Numbered from the stretch's first letter, positions 54,037-61,446 are shown. The stretch is DNA of 64,000 bases from Bacillota bacterium (GCA_023390555.1 JAEWCQ010000022.1:54076-118075), one strand, 5' to 3'. The notes: generated from the letters alone by a model not told the origin. A program made the numbers and translations.

Positions 54037-54060
54037 GGGAGGGGTATCTGCCCCTCCCTT
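54035..54060 (+). terminator. Hairpin after the YibE/F pair
   Basis: AAGGGAGGGG and CCCCTCCCTT form a perfect 10-bp stem with loop TATCTG. The following CATTCTCTTCC is only weakly T-rich, so termination may be partial. Confidence 0.65.
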
Positions 54061-54081
54061 CATTCTCTTCCACTCGAAAAT

Positions 54082-54333
54082 CTATCCCTGAAGTCCGTTT
54101 GCCTGCCGTTCCATGTCCTCCACCACGATATCATAAATCTCACCCAAAGACGCACAATACTCCAGAATCTTCCACGGCGTATTTGTATGAAAATGGATTT
54201 TAATCAGTTCTTCATCTCCTACTGCCAGCAGGCAGTCCCCTTCTAGGTTATTTGTAATATAGTCACTGATCTGATCTTCCGAAAGATTTTTTCCTTCAAT
54301 TAATAGTTGTGTGTCATATCTGAACTCTAACAT
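54082..54333 (-). CDS. Stand-alone FakA/YloV C-terminal-like domain
   Basis: The 83-residue protein resembles the C-terminal domain of fatty acid kinase subunit FakA (YloV): YDTQLLIEG, then GDCLLAVGDEELIKIHFHTN and DMERQ near the end. It lacks the DhaL-like ATP-binding part, so it cannot be a kinase alone. Such small proteins have been labelled 'kinase to dihydroxyacetone kinase'. It could act as an adapter. It is convergent with the YibE/F pair. Confidence 0.75.
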   Translation of the reverse strand: MLEFRYDTQLLIEGKNLSEDQISDYITNNLEGDCLLAVGDEELIKIHFHTNTPWKILEYCASLGEIYDIVVEDMERQANGLQG

Positions 54334-54496
54334 TACTATTTCCTTTCTTACTTTAAAATTTTTTTATTTCCATATAATAATTTCTACAATCCACGCAAAT
54401 ATGCGATTTTTATTTTCTTCGATTGCCCTCTTAAAGTAGCACATTGTCAAAAATTTCATATAATATAGTACAATCATTAAGAAAGGGGCAATTATA

Positions 54497-54853
54497 ATGT
54501 CTGATTTTGATTTTGACGAACTGAAAGTCATGAGTATAGAAGGGGATGGAGATACCTGTCCATCTGTTAGCTATCAAAAAGTCGGTGTTAGCGTACCAGT
54601 TACAATAAGACCGATTGCAAATGTAGGAGTTACGGATGTAAAGTGCTGTGGAGAAGCTATCATTCTTCCTGGCCCGCATCCATGTAATGGAAAAAAGAAT
54701 GGTATCTGCAGCTTTACCATTAACCAGACTCTGCTTGTTGAAGTTCCTATTGAATTCGGTGCTGTTGTCACAGTAGGCGAAACTTATGTGGATTGCAAAA
54801 GAGCTACCTCTGACGATATCTGCACAAACTGTGACAAAGATTATGAAGAATAA
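54497..54853 (+). CDS. Cys-rich small protein of unknown function
   Basis: The 118-residue protein has an acidic N-terminus, the segment GVSVPVTIRPIANVGVTDVK, then CCGEAII, a Cys in CSFTINQ and the strand-rich LVEVPIEFGAVVTVGETYVD, and ends with CTNC. There is no signal peptide or membrane helix. AAAGGGG precedes the ATG by about eight bases. Similar Cys-containing beta-rich proteins occur in Clostridia, but I cannot assign a function. Confidence 0.7.
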   Translation: MSDFDFDELKVMSIEGDGDTCPSVSYQKVGVSVPVTIRPIANVGVTDVKCCGEAIILPGPHPCNGKKNGICSFTINQTLLVEVPIEFGAVVTVGETYVDCKRATSDDICTNCDKDYEE

Positions 54854-54861
54854 ATAGATCT

Positions 54862-54907
54862 GAAAAAAGAGGCAGGAGCACAAAAGCTCCTGTCTTTCTC
54901 TTTTTTC
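54862..54907. terminator. Bidirectional terminator between the Cys-rich gene and trpB
   Basis: GCAGGAGC and GCTCCTGT form the core stem with loop ACAAAA, flanked by A-rich and T-rich tracts (AAAAAAGAG / CTCTTTTTT) that extend it. Each strand ends in a T-run, so it can serve both convergent genes. Confidence 0.88.
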
Positions 54908-54915
54908 CCGAATTC

Positions 54916-56289
54916 TTATCTAACCTGCGGCAGTCCTTTCAAACTGCCTGCAATATCCTCATCGGTCGGGATATAATCAGTCATTTCTCCATCGTTGAAC
55001 TTTTGGTATGCCACCATATCAAAATACCCGGTTCCGGTCAATCCAAATACAATGGTCTTTTCTTCTCCGGTTTCTCTGCACTTGACTGCTTCGTCAATTG
55101 CCACCCGAATTGCATGTGAGCTCTCCGGAGCTGGAAGTATTCCCTCCACTCTTGCAAACTGCTCTGCAGCCTCAAATACATCTGTCTGACTGACACTTCT
55201 TGCTTCCATCAGTCCATCTTCATACAACTGTGAAAGTGTCGTGCTCATACCGTGATAACGCAGACCTCCGGCATGGTTGGCAGAAGGAATGAAGCCACTA
55301 CCAAGTGTGTACATCTTGGATAACGGGCAAACCTTACCCGTATCACAGAAATCATATGCATAGGTTCCGCGGGTCAGACTTGGACAGGAGGCAGGTTCCA
55401 CCGCAATGAAATGATAGTCCTTTTCTCCTCTTAATTTTTCTCCCATAAACGGAGAAATCAGACCTCCAAGATTCGAACCGCCGCCTGCGCAGCCGATGAT
55501 AATATCCGGTGTAATTCCATATTTATCCAGTGCAGACTTTGTCTCAAGTCCAATTACAGACTGGTGCAGTAATACCTGATTCAATACACTTCCAAGTACA
55601 TATCGGTAACCTTCTGTCTTTGTAGCAACCTCTACCGCTTCCGAAATTGCGCAGCCCAGACTTCCGGTCGTCCCAGGATGCTCAGCCAGGATTTTCTGTC
55701 CAATCTCCGTTGTTGTGGATGGAGACGGTGTCACACTGGCACCGTACGTCCGCATGACCTCACGGCGAAATGGCTTCTGTTCGTAGGATACTTTTACCAT
55801 GAAGACCTTACAGTCCAGATCAAAATACGAGCATGCCATGGAAAGTGCGGTTCCCCACTGTCCTGCTCCGGTTTCAGTCGTTACACCCTTCAGTCCCTGC
55901 TTCTTTGCATAGTAAGCCTGTGCAATTGCGGAATTGAGTTTATGGCTTCCACTTGTATTGTTTCCTTCAAATTTATAGTAGATTTTTGCAGGTGTCTGAA
56001 GCTTTTTCTCCAGACAGTATGCCCGTACCAGTGGAGATGGACGGTACATTTTATAAAAATCACGGATCTCTTCCGGAATATCGATATAAGGATTCCGGTC
56101 ATCCAGCTCCTGCTTTACGAGTTCATCACAAAATACATGTCCCAATTCTTCTGCCGTCATTGGCTGTAAAGTTCCCGGATTCAGCAATGGAGCCGGCTTA
56201 TTTGACATGTCCGCACGGACATTGTACCACTGTGTTGGCATCTCATTCTCTTCCAGATAAATTTTGTAAGGTATTGTTCTTTCTTCCAT
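54916..56289 (-). CDS. trpB: Tryptophan synthase beta-like protein TrpB2
   Basis: The 457-residue protein is of the TrpB2 type: it is longer than normal TrpB and has YKMYRPSPLVRA, the PLP Lys K117 in GSHKLNSA, ETGAGQWGTALS and GCAGGGSNLGG. TrpB2 makes tryptophan from indole and serine and often works without TrpA. The ATG at 56289 has GGAGG five bases before it; an ATG four codons earlier includes that site. No other trp gene is adjacent, which suggests use of free indole. Confidence 0.93.
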   Translation of the reverse strand: MEERTIPYKIYLEENEMPTQWYNVRADMSNKPAPLLNPGTLQPMTAEELGHVFCDELVKQELDDRNPYIDIPEEIRDFYKMYRPSPLVRAYCLEKKLQTPAKIYYKFEGNNTSGSHKLNSAIAQAYYAKKQGLKGVTTETGAGQWGTALSMACSYFDLDCKVFMVKVSYEQKPFRREVMRTYGASVTPSPSTTTEIGQKILAEHPGTTGSLGCAISEAVEVATKTEGYRYVLGSVLNQVLLHQSVIGLETKSALDKYGITPDIIIGCAGGGSNLGGLISPFMGEKLRGEKDYHFIAVEPASCPSLTRGTYAYDFCDTGKVCPLSKMYTLGSGFIPSANHAGGLRYHGMSTTLSQLYEDGLMEARSVSQTDVFEAAEQFARVEGILPAPESSHAIRVAIDEAVKCRETGEEKTIVFGLTGTGYFDMVAYQKFNDGEMTDYIPTDEDIAGSLKGLPQVR

Positions 56290-56328
56290 CTTTTCCTCCA
56301 TATTGCCACAACGGCTTCTATTTTCCTT

Positions 56329-56357
56329 AGTTTAGCACGTTAGTGTACTATAGTCAA
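56329..56357 (-). promoter_or_regulatory. Promoter of trpB with imperfect palindrome
   Basis: TTGACT (56352-56357) and TAAACT (56329-56334) are 17 bases apart. Between them lies the imperfect palindrome TAGTACACTAACGTGCTA (56333-56350), placed like a repressor operator. The binding protein is not known; a TrpR-like factor would fit the gene. Confidence 0.6.
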
Positions 56358-56369
56358 TGAAAACAGACA

Positions 56370-56397
56370 GCACAGAGGACATTAATGTCCTCTGTGC
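56370..56397. terminator. 28-bp perfect palindrome across the yjdF stop codon
   Basis: GCACAGAGGACATT is followed directly by its complement, with no loop. The yjdF stop codon lies in the middle (56382-56384). On the plus strand TTTTCTTTTT follows; on the minus strand the tail is TGTCTGTTTTC. It probably ends yjdF transcription and shields trpB. Confidence 0.75.
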
Positions 56398-56795
56398 TTT
56401 TCTTTTTGCTTTGCCTGACGAAGCTCGTAACGGTATTCTTTTTCTGATTCCCGTTTCTGACGGAAACGGTCCCTGCGCTCTGCTTTTCCCTGTTCCTGCT
56501 GAAGCTTTAATGCCTGCTGCGCTCTTGTTCCAATCCCCATATGCTGCATTTGTTTTCTGATATCCCGCTGCATACGTTTCGGATTAAAATGGCGTTCCGC
56601 AATCTGCTCTGCCTTCGTCGACGGAGCAAATCGCAGATTGCTCCAATTCTGAAGTAAGAAGCAGTTCACCTCATAGTCTTTCGGTTCCGCACCAAACACA
56701 ATTCTGCAAACTTCATATGCTTCATCTGCTTCCCGTTCATAAATGCCTACCCAGAAGGGATCTTCAAAAAATACGGTCAAACTTGCCCTGTTCAT
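56382..56795 (-). CDS. yjdF: YjdF-type protein (DUF2992)
   Basis: The 137-residue protein matches DUF2992/YjdF: an N-terminal domain (1-75; LTVFFEDPFWVGIYER, then FGAEPKDYEVNCFLL) and a strongly basic helical C-terminus (about 80-137). Such genes are typically controlled by the yjdF riboswitch, which responds to azaaromatic compounds. The function of YjdF itself is unknown; a role in the response to toxic aromatic molecules has been proposed. GGAGG precedes the ATG. Confidence 0.88.
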   Translation of the reverse strand: MNRASLTVFFEDPFWVGIYEREADEAYEVCRIVFGAEPKDYEVNCFLLQNWSNLRFAPSTKAEQIAERHFNPKRMQRDIRKQMQHMGIGTRAQQALKLQQEQGKAERRDRFRQKRESEKEYRYELRQAKQKEKHRGH

Positions 56796-56817
56796 AGTTG
56801 TTCCTCCTTTTTATTAA

Positions 56818-56907
56818 CTGCAAAGAACGGACAACCAAGGAGGCAGGTTACTGACAGCTGACGCTGCGTCCGGACTACCGACCGGAACTGTGTTTTTATC
56901 TCTGCAA
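56818..56907 (-). ncRNA. Candidate yjdF riboswitch
   Basis: The leader of yjdF can form a 9-bp closing stem between TTGCAGAGA (56899-56907) and TCTTTGCAG (56818-56826). Inside, GACGC-A-GCGTC forms a hairpin and CGGAC can pair with GTCCG, so it is a compact multistem RNA of 90 bases. Location before a DUF2992 gene fits the yjdF motif. I compared no consensus, so the assignment is from context and folding. Confidence 0.65.
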
Positions 56908-56911
56908 CTTC

Positions 56912-56939
56912 ATTGTATAAGATTCGCTGAAAAAGTCAA
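56912..56939 (-). promoter_or_regulatory. Promoter of yjdF
   Basis: TTGACT (56934-56939) and TACAAT (56912-56917) are 16 bases apart on the minus strand. The start of transcription should be near 56905, at the edge of the riboswitch-like stem. Confidence 0.75.
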
Positions 56940-56975
56940 TTTCTTAATTGTATACTTCGGATCAGAAATTCAGGC

Positions 56976-57446
56976 TTATTCCCAGCCCTTGCAAACATCA
57001 ATCCAGTCACGGTAAGCAGAATATTCCTCTAATTCCGGGATGGTCAGACAGATTGCACTGTTGCTGCTCCCGGCAGCCGGAAATACCGTTTCAAAGCGTT
57101 TCAGAGACACATCCAGGTAGACTTCCACCTGCTCCTTTACCGCAAATGGACAGACGCCGCCGACTGCGTGTCCGATTCTCTCTTCCACCTCATCCGCCGG
57201 AAGCATCCTGGCTTTACAGCTGAATTTTTCTTTATAATGCGGATTATCAATTTTGGCATCGCCGGCTGTCACAATCAGAATGATTCTGCCGTCCGCTTCA
57301 AAAGAAAGTGTTTTTGCGATTCGTTTCGGTTCGCATCCCAGTGCCTGTGCGGCAAGTTCGACCGTTGCACTGGATTCCTGCAGCTCTATCACATCTGCTT
57401 CTCTGCCATATTTTTTCAAATATTCCTTTACCTTTGTTACTGACAT
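56976..57446 (-). CDS. YbaK/EbsC-family aminoacyl-tRNA deacylase
   Basis: The 156-residue protein is a YbaK/EbsC-type protein: LAAQALGCEPKRIAKTL, the conserved Lys and Asp in DAKIDN, the segment GHAVGGVCPFAV and PAAGSSNSAI. Family members remove wrong amino acids such as Cys or Ala from tRNA. The ATG at 57446 follows AGAGGATGGAAT. The longer in-frame extension upstream is the remnant described at 57505-57735, not part of this protein. Confidence 0.88.
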   Translation of the reverse strand: MSVTKVKEYLKKYGREADVIELQESSATVELAAQALGCEPKRIAKTLSFEADGRIILIVTAGDAKIDNPHYKEKFSCKARMLPADEVEERIGHAVGGVCPFAVKEQVEVYLDVSLKRFETVFPAAGSSNSAICLTIPELEEYSAYRDWIDVCKGWE

Positions 57447-57504
57447 ATTCCATCCTCTCTTCTCTCTTTTCCTGCCTGATATCGGACAACTGTACTGTTT
57501 TGCA

Positions 57505-57735
57505 TTACCGCTTCTGACAATGCTCACAGAAGTAAACCGTTCCCCCATATAATTTGCCTTATGGATGGGATATCCGCACTTCATACATGGTTCATTGAGG
57601 AATTCCTGTTGCAGGAAATGCCTTTGCTGACAATTTTTTATCCGGCAGAATTTACTATATTTTCCATTATTTTCTATTTCACTATAGCAAACGCGTGTTC
57701 TTTGTGCAAGTCTGTATTTTTTATTTCTATCCCTT
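57505..57735 (-). pseudogene. Remnant of a Fpg/Nei-type DNA glycosylase zinc finger, frameshifted
   Basis: Minus-strand reading after the ABC-F stop gives FLNEPCMKCGYPIHKANYMG, then, if one G is restored to a run of five G (57541-57545), GTVYFCEHCQKR and a stop at 57505. This is the C-x-x-C-G-x-P-I...Y-F-C-x-x-C-Q end of a MutM/Nei-family protein. No start codon with a binding site and no glycosylase domain is upstream. It is a decayed 3' end of a lost gene. Confidence 0.6.
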
Positions 57736-57737
57736 TC

Positions 57738-59183
57738 TCAGACGGAATCCGACTCTTTGGGAATCTGCCGGATTTTCCCTTCCTCCAGGTCATAGACGAT
57801 ATCGGATAAGTTTTCCACAAACTTCCGGTCATGACTTACCACCAGCATTGTACCATCAAAATCGGTCAAAAGCCGTTCCAGTCCCTCCATCGTATAGATG
57901 TCCATATGATTTGTCGGCTCGTCCAGAATCAGGAAATTACAGCCGGATACCAGAAGCTTTGCTAGTGCTGTCTTTACGCGCTCCCCACCGGATATGACTT
58001 TTACCTTTTTATCGAGGTCATTCTTCTGCATGGAAAGATTACTTAAAACCGCCCTGCAGATATGCTCCGGTACAACTGCCGATTCCTTCACATTTTCAAG
58101 GACCGTCTTATCCCAGTCCAAGATATCATAATTTTGTGAAAAATATCCGATTTCGGCTTCCGAAGTGATAAACGTACCCTCTGCCCGGCTTACCAGACAA
58201 TTGAGCAGCGTGGATTTGCCGCTTCCATTTTTCCCTGTCAGAAATGTCTTTTTCCCGGCCGGAATCTCGCACACAATATCATCCAGAACTTTCCTGTCCC
58301 CATATCGATAGGTCAGTCCCGTCAGCCTTGCTGCATTCTGCGCTTTTATTCTCTTCATTTCCCCGATTTTTAACGAGACTTCCGGCATATCCTCCGGCCG
58401 CTCTTTTTTCTCCAGATGCTCCAGCCGGCTTACAATTGCCTTTCCCCGTTTTTGCACATGATTCTGTTTCACAGTTGCCGTACCCTTATACAGCATCCAC
58501 TCGCTGTGTCCCATCTGTTTCCTGGGTTTGAGCATCGTACTGGCATTCTCCCGAATCTCCCAGGCCTCCTTCTCCAGGCGCTTTTTTTCCTTTTGGTACT
58601 GTCCGTAAGAGAACTGCTGATAGTCCCGTTCCCGCTCACGCTGCTTCTGCCAGTCTGAGTAATTACCGGGGAAAACCCGGATATCACCGTCTGCGATCTC
58701 CCAGATCTGTGTGCAGACATGGTCGAGCAGTTGTCTGTCGTGTGATATCAACACAACTGCTCCATGGTATCCGGCCAGCATTGCCTCGAGATCCAGAATT
58801 CCATCTCCATCCAGATTTGTCGTCGGTTCATCGGCAAAAAGAAGCGGTGCATGCATGGAAAATGCGGCTGCAATCGCCAGCCTTGTCATTTCTCCGCCGC
58901 TTTTAACGGCACTCTCCCGTAGTCCCATACGACTGATTTGCAGTTGATCTGCTTCGCCCTCATGTTCTCCATTCTGTCCAATGAAGGCTATTTCACAATT
59001 TCTTTTAATGACACCTTCATCCGCATCCGTCTGACCTGCCAGAATCTTCAGCAGGGTACTTTTTCCGGCGCCGTTTTTTCCAACCAGACCAATCCGGTCT
59101 CCCTCTTGAATTTCTACTTTTTTTACTGTCAGAACGCGTTGAATTCCGTATTCTTTTCCTATATTTTGTCCTGTTAATAGCAT
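57738..59183 (-). CDS. ABC-F protein, probable ribosome-protection factor
   Basis: The 481-residue protein has two ABC domains (Walker A GKNGAGKST and GKNGSGKST, signatures SGGEMTRL and SGGERVKT, DEPTTNLD and DEPTNHMD) joined by a coiled-coil linker (about 180-270) and no membrane part. Length and layout fit the Lsa/Vga/Vml class of ABC-F proteins that remove antibiotics from ribosomes; resistance is not shown. The ATG at 59183 follows GGAGG, which is part of a terminator-like hairpin. Confidence 0.87.
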   Translation of the reverse strand: MLLTGQNIGKEYGIQRVLTVKKVEIQEGDRIGLVGKNGAGKSTLLKILAGQTDADEGVIKRNCEIAFIGQNGEHEGEADQLQISRMGLRESAVKSGGEMTRLAIAAAFSMHAPLLFADEPTTNLDGDGILDLEAMLAGYHGAVVLISHDRQLLDHVCTQIWEIADGDIRVFPGNYSDWQKQRERERDYQQFSYGQYQKEKKRLEKEAWEIRENASTMLKPRKQMGHSEWMLYKGTATVKQNHVQKRGKAIVSRLEHLEKKERPEDMPEVSLKIGEMKRIKAQNAARLTGLTYRYGDRKVLDDIVCEIPAGKKTFLTGKNGSGKSTLLNCLVSRAEGTFITSEAEIGYFSQNYDILDWDKTVLENVKESAVVPEHICRAVLSNLSMQKNDLDKKVKVISGGERVKTALAKLLVSGCNFLILDEPTNHMDIYTMEGLERLLTDFDGTMLVVSHDRKFVENLSDIVYDLEEGKIRQIPKESDSV

Positions 59184-59211
59184 AAAAAAATCCCTCCTCA
59201 ATCGGACGGAT
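59184..59211 (-). terminator. Attenuator-like hairpin that contains the ABC-F ribosome binding site
   Basis: ATCCGTCC (59204-59211) pairs with GGAGGGAT (59190-59197) except at one position; TTTTTTT and the ATG follow. The arm contains GGAGG. Folding would stop transcription before the gene, as in ribosome-controlled attenuation known for other ABC-F resistance genes. Confidence 0.6.
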
Positions 59212-59251
59212 TATCAGCTGTCTTTCTCTTTTCAGGCAAATGAATATACAT
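59198..59251 (-). CDS. Possible 17-codon leader peptide of the ABC-F gene
   Basis: The frame reads MYIHLPEKRKTADNPSD and stops in the loop of the attenuator hairpin; a ribosome at its end would cover the 5' arm. No good ribosome binding site precedes it, but the 75-codon frame at 59260-59487 stops nine bases upstream, so coupling is possible. Inference from layout only. Confidence 0.3.
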   Translation of the reverse strand: MYIHLPEKRKTADNPSD

Positions 59252-59259
59252 CTATGCGC

Positions 59260-59487
59260 TCATGGAAACTGCCTGGTGCAGCGTTCCATCAGCCATACAA
59301 TGTAATCATCTATTCTTTGATTCTGAAAAACAGTACCTGTAATCCGACCACAAAAACTGTGCATACATCCCGTAACTGGAATTTCGTATGCAGCCCTGCA
59401 CATCCTGCTTATCGCATTCTGTGCTGCCAACGTTTTTTCTGTGTTAAATCGAATTACATCTGATACATGATTTTTCAAAACCTCCAT
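59260..59487 (-). CDS. Possible small gene in the ABC-F leader
   Basis: A 75-residue frame starts MEVLKNHVSDVIRFNTEKTL about 10 bases after the predicted start of transcription and ends VWLMERCTRQFP. It has no recognised family and a weak start context. It may be only open by chance, or form the translated part of the attenuator leader. Confidence 0.3.
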   Translation of the reverse strand: MEVLKNHVSDVIRFNTEKTLAAQNAISRMCRAAYEIPVTGCMHSFCGRITGTVFQNQRIDDYIVWLMERCTRQFP

Positions 59488-59503
59488 AGCATTTATTTCT
59501 ATC

Positions 59504-59532
59504 AAATTATCATACAATCATTCTTCTGTCAA
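59504..59532 (-). promoter_or_regulatory. Promoter of the ABC-F leader
   Basis: TTGACA (59527-59532) and TAATTT (59504-59509) are 17 bases apart, four bases after the DUF6483 stop codon. It gives a leader of about 310 bases before the ABC-F start. Confidence 0.7.
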
Positions 59533-59535
59533 CGA

Positions 59536-59904
59536 TTACTTTAATCCTGCTGCCAGTCCTGCATATCCATACTCTTCCAGCAGATTCCGGATGCCTTCTG
59601 ATATCTCTTCTCTGGAGTAATCCATTTCGCTTAAGGCTTTATCATCCAGCCGATTCAACTTTTCATAAAAAAGCAATCCAACTTTCAGATATTCCATCTC
59701 TTCCGTCTCAATCAAATCGGAAAGCTGATTCTCTGCTTCATTGAGATGCCCTTCCTGCACAGCATCCATCAGTTTCTGATAGGCTTCTTCCGCCTCACCG
59801 TCCAGCTCATAGTCTTCCGCCTCCGTGTCGATTCCAAATATCAGTTTCACTATCATGCGGACCATGTCATGTATCGTACGCACGATATAATCATTTTCAA
59901 ACAT
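59536..59904 (-). CDS. DUF6483 family protein
   Basis: The 122-residue helical protein starts MFENDYIVRTIHDMVRMIVK and has acidic middle helices and a C-terminus with YLKVGLLFYEKLNRLDD. This matches DUF6483, found in Lachnospiraceae and relatives; function is not known. AAAGGAG lies before the ATG. It is 119 bases after the DUF2812 gene. Confidence 0.8.
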   Translation of the reverse strand: MFENDYIVRTIHDMVRMIVKLIFGIDTEAEDYELDGEAEEAYQKLMDAVQEGHLNEAENQLSDLIETEEMEYLKVGLLFYEKLNRLDDKALSEMDYSREEISEGIRNLLEEYGYAGLAAGLK

Positions 59905-60023
59905 TACAAGCTCCTTTCCGTTCCAGACAAGTCATTCTTTCCCTCTCTGGAATCCGCTCCTGTCTCATTTCCGCATTTATTATAAAATACATCCAGGCAG
60001 AATACAAGCTTCTTATCTGAATC

Positions 60024-60950
60024 TTAATCCAGGTCATAAACAATGTGGATTTTGCTGTTCTGATAATCCTGTGACGCAAACGATACCCGGATTTCATAAG
60101 TTCCCTTTTCCAGCTTCACCTTCGTATTTTCCTTATCCATTTTCATTGCCGTATTACTCAGCACCACGGTACCATCTTTCGCTACGATCTGCACAATGAG
60201 CGGATATGTATTATCCATATTCAGACTGAAATAGTAATTATCCGAATACACGATGCGAAAAGAAGTAATCTTCTCATAGTTTCGCTCTGTGGATACCGTA
60301 AAACCGTCAGAACTGTAATTGGCGGCAATGTATGGACGTTCCGTTAAAGAGACAATCGAAAGCACGGCAAACAGAATCAGCAGCACCAGCGGTATTTTAA
60401 GACCCAGACGATGCTTTAATTGTCTTCCCTCGCTTATGATCTTCATGGAACGATGTCCGATAGCAAGTGTGCCCGCAATTACGGCATACAATCCGGTCAG
60501 AAACGCCTGCGGAAACCGTGGATGTTGCACCAGCTCCCATAATTCCAGAAAAAATGCCACACTTAGAATGATGGTAAGAATTTTTACGATCCTGGCCCAT
60601 CTGCTTAACATTTCCGCTTTCGACTTCTGATCTGTATAGATTTCATATTCTTTTTGTGATGCGCCCTCCTGCAATTGCTTGCGGAATACATGCCAGCCGT
60701 TTAATGTGGAATTGAGATATTCCCATCCCTGTTCTTCATAGGTATCGATATAGCGCCGTTTATCGTCGATTTTACGCTGGTAATCCATCTGATATCGGTA
60801 TTCTATCCTGTCATCCCATATATATTTCTGATAAAAACAGCCTACCCGGACTGCCTGCCAGCCCTCTTTTGACTTGCGGTCGTACATCTGAACCTCCTGG
60901 TCAAAATTCCAGGCAGCATAGATTTTATATTCCGTTTTTGTCTTTTTCAT
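60024..60950 (-). CDS. DUF2812 domain membrane protein
   Basis: The 308-residue protein starts with a DUF2812 domain (about 8-105; FDQEVQMYDRKSKEGWQAVR, YRYQMDYQ) followed by two to three membrane helices (about 120-210) and an extracytoplasmic beta-rich part. DUF2812 genes are nearly always next to PadR regulators, as here. The start overlaps the padR gene by 26 bases. Function unknown; a role in membrane stress is possible. Confidence 0.87.
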   Translation of the reverse strand: MKKTKTEYKIYAAWNFDQEVQMYDRKSKEGWQAVRVGCFYQKYIWDDRIEYRYQMDYQRKIDDKRRYIDTYEEQGWEYLNSTLNGWHVFRKQLQEGASQKEYEIYTDQKSKAEMLSRWARIVKILTIILSVAFFLELWELVQHPRFPQAFLTGLYAVIAGTLAIGHRSMKIISEGRQLKHRLGLKIPLVLLILFAVLSIVSLTERPYIAANYSSDGFTVSTERNYEKITSFRIVYSDNYYFSLNMDNTYPLIVQIVAKDGTVVLSNTAMKMDKENTKVKLEKGTYEIRVSFASQDYQNSKIHIVYDLD

Positions 60951-61275
60951 TATACCTTCCTCCTAATACCTGATCCGCACTATCCAAAAGGCGTTTTATC
61001 CGAAGGATCTCATCTTCCAACACCCGCCTGCCGGTTTCCGTAAGTTCATACATCCGCTTTCTTTCCATCCCCGACTGCACGGAACGCCTTTCCGCAATCC
61101 AGTCTTTTTTTATCATATTGCTGATTGCTCCATACATGGTGCCTGAACCGATTTTGACCGTACCGCCGGATAATCGCTCCGTCTCCAGCATGATACCATA
61201 ACCATGCAGCGGTTCTTTTGCCAGACAGAGCAAAATATAATAATAGCTTTCTGTTAACGGTTCTACCTTTTTCAC
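60925..61275 (-). CDS. PadR-family transcriptional regulator
   Basis: The 116-residue protein is a small PadR winged helix: YYYILLCLAKEPLHGYGIML, TVKIGSGTMYGAISNM and the wing ERRSVQSGMERKRMYELT, then a short C-terminal helix. It likely represses its own promoter and the co-transcribed DUF2812 gene. Confidence 0.91.
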   Translation of the reverse strand: MKKVEPLTESYYYILLCLAKEPLHGYGIMLETERLSGGTVKIGSGTMYGAISNMIKKDWIAERRSVQSGMERKRMYELTETGRRVLEDEILRIKRLLDSADQVLGGRYNEKDKNGI

Positions 61276-61334
61276 ACGATCATCTCCTTCTGATCCCTTC
61301 CATGGAACATCCTTTCATTTATATCGTCATTCGC

Positions 61335-61385
61335 TATGTCGTCTGTCGACTCATATAGCGTAGCACGACATATATGCCCTGTCAA
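61335..61385 (-). promoter_or_regulatory. Promoter and inverted repeat of the padR operon
   Basis: TTGACA (61380-61385) and TACGCT (61357-61362) are 17 bases apart. Arms TATGTCGT (61335-61342) and ACGACATA (61365-61372) form an 8-bp inverted repeat around the -10; ATGT...ACAT symmetry is typical of PadR operators. Confidence 0.65.
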
Positions 61386-61403
61386 TCTATTTTTTCACAA
61401 AAT

Positions 61404-61446
61404 AATACCGCTGTCTGCGCATTTTAAAAACGCATACAGCGGTATT
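61404..61446 (-). terminator. Hairpin terminator downstream of the 79-residue gene
   Basis: AATACCGCTGT and ACAGCGGTATT, plus an inner TGCG/CGCA, form a stem of 15 pairs with one mismatch. ATTTTGTG follows on the minus strand. It would end transcription from the small gene before the padR promoter. Confidence 0.7.

Noticed and set aside
57447..57584. 46-residue N-terminal extension of the YbaK-type protein
   Set aside because: These codons come from the frameshifted zinc-finger remnant; the ATG at 57446 has its own binding site and fits the family length.
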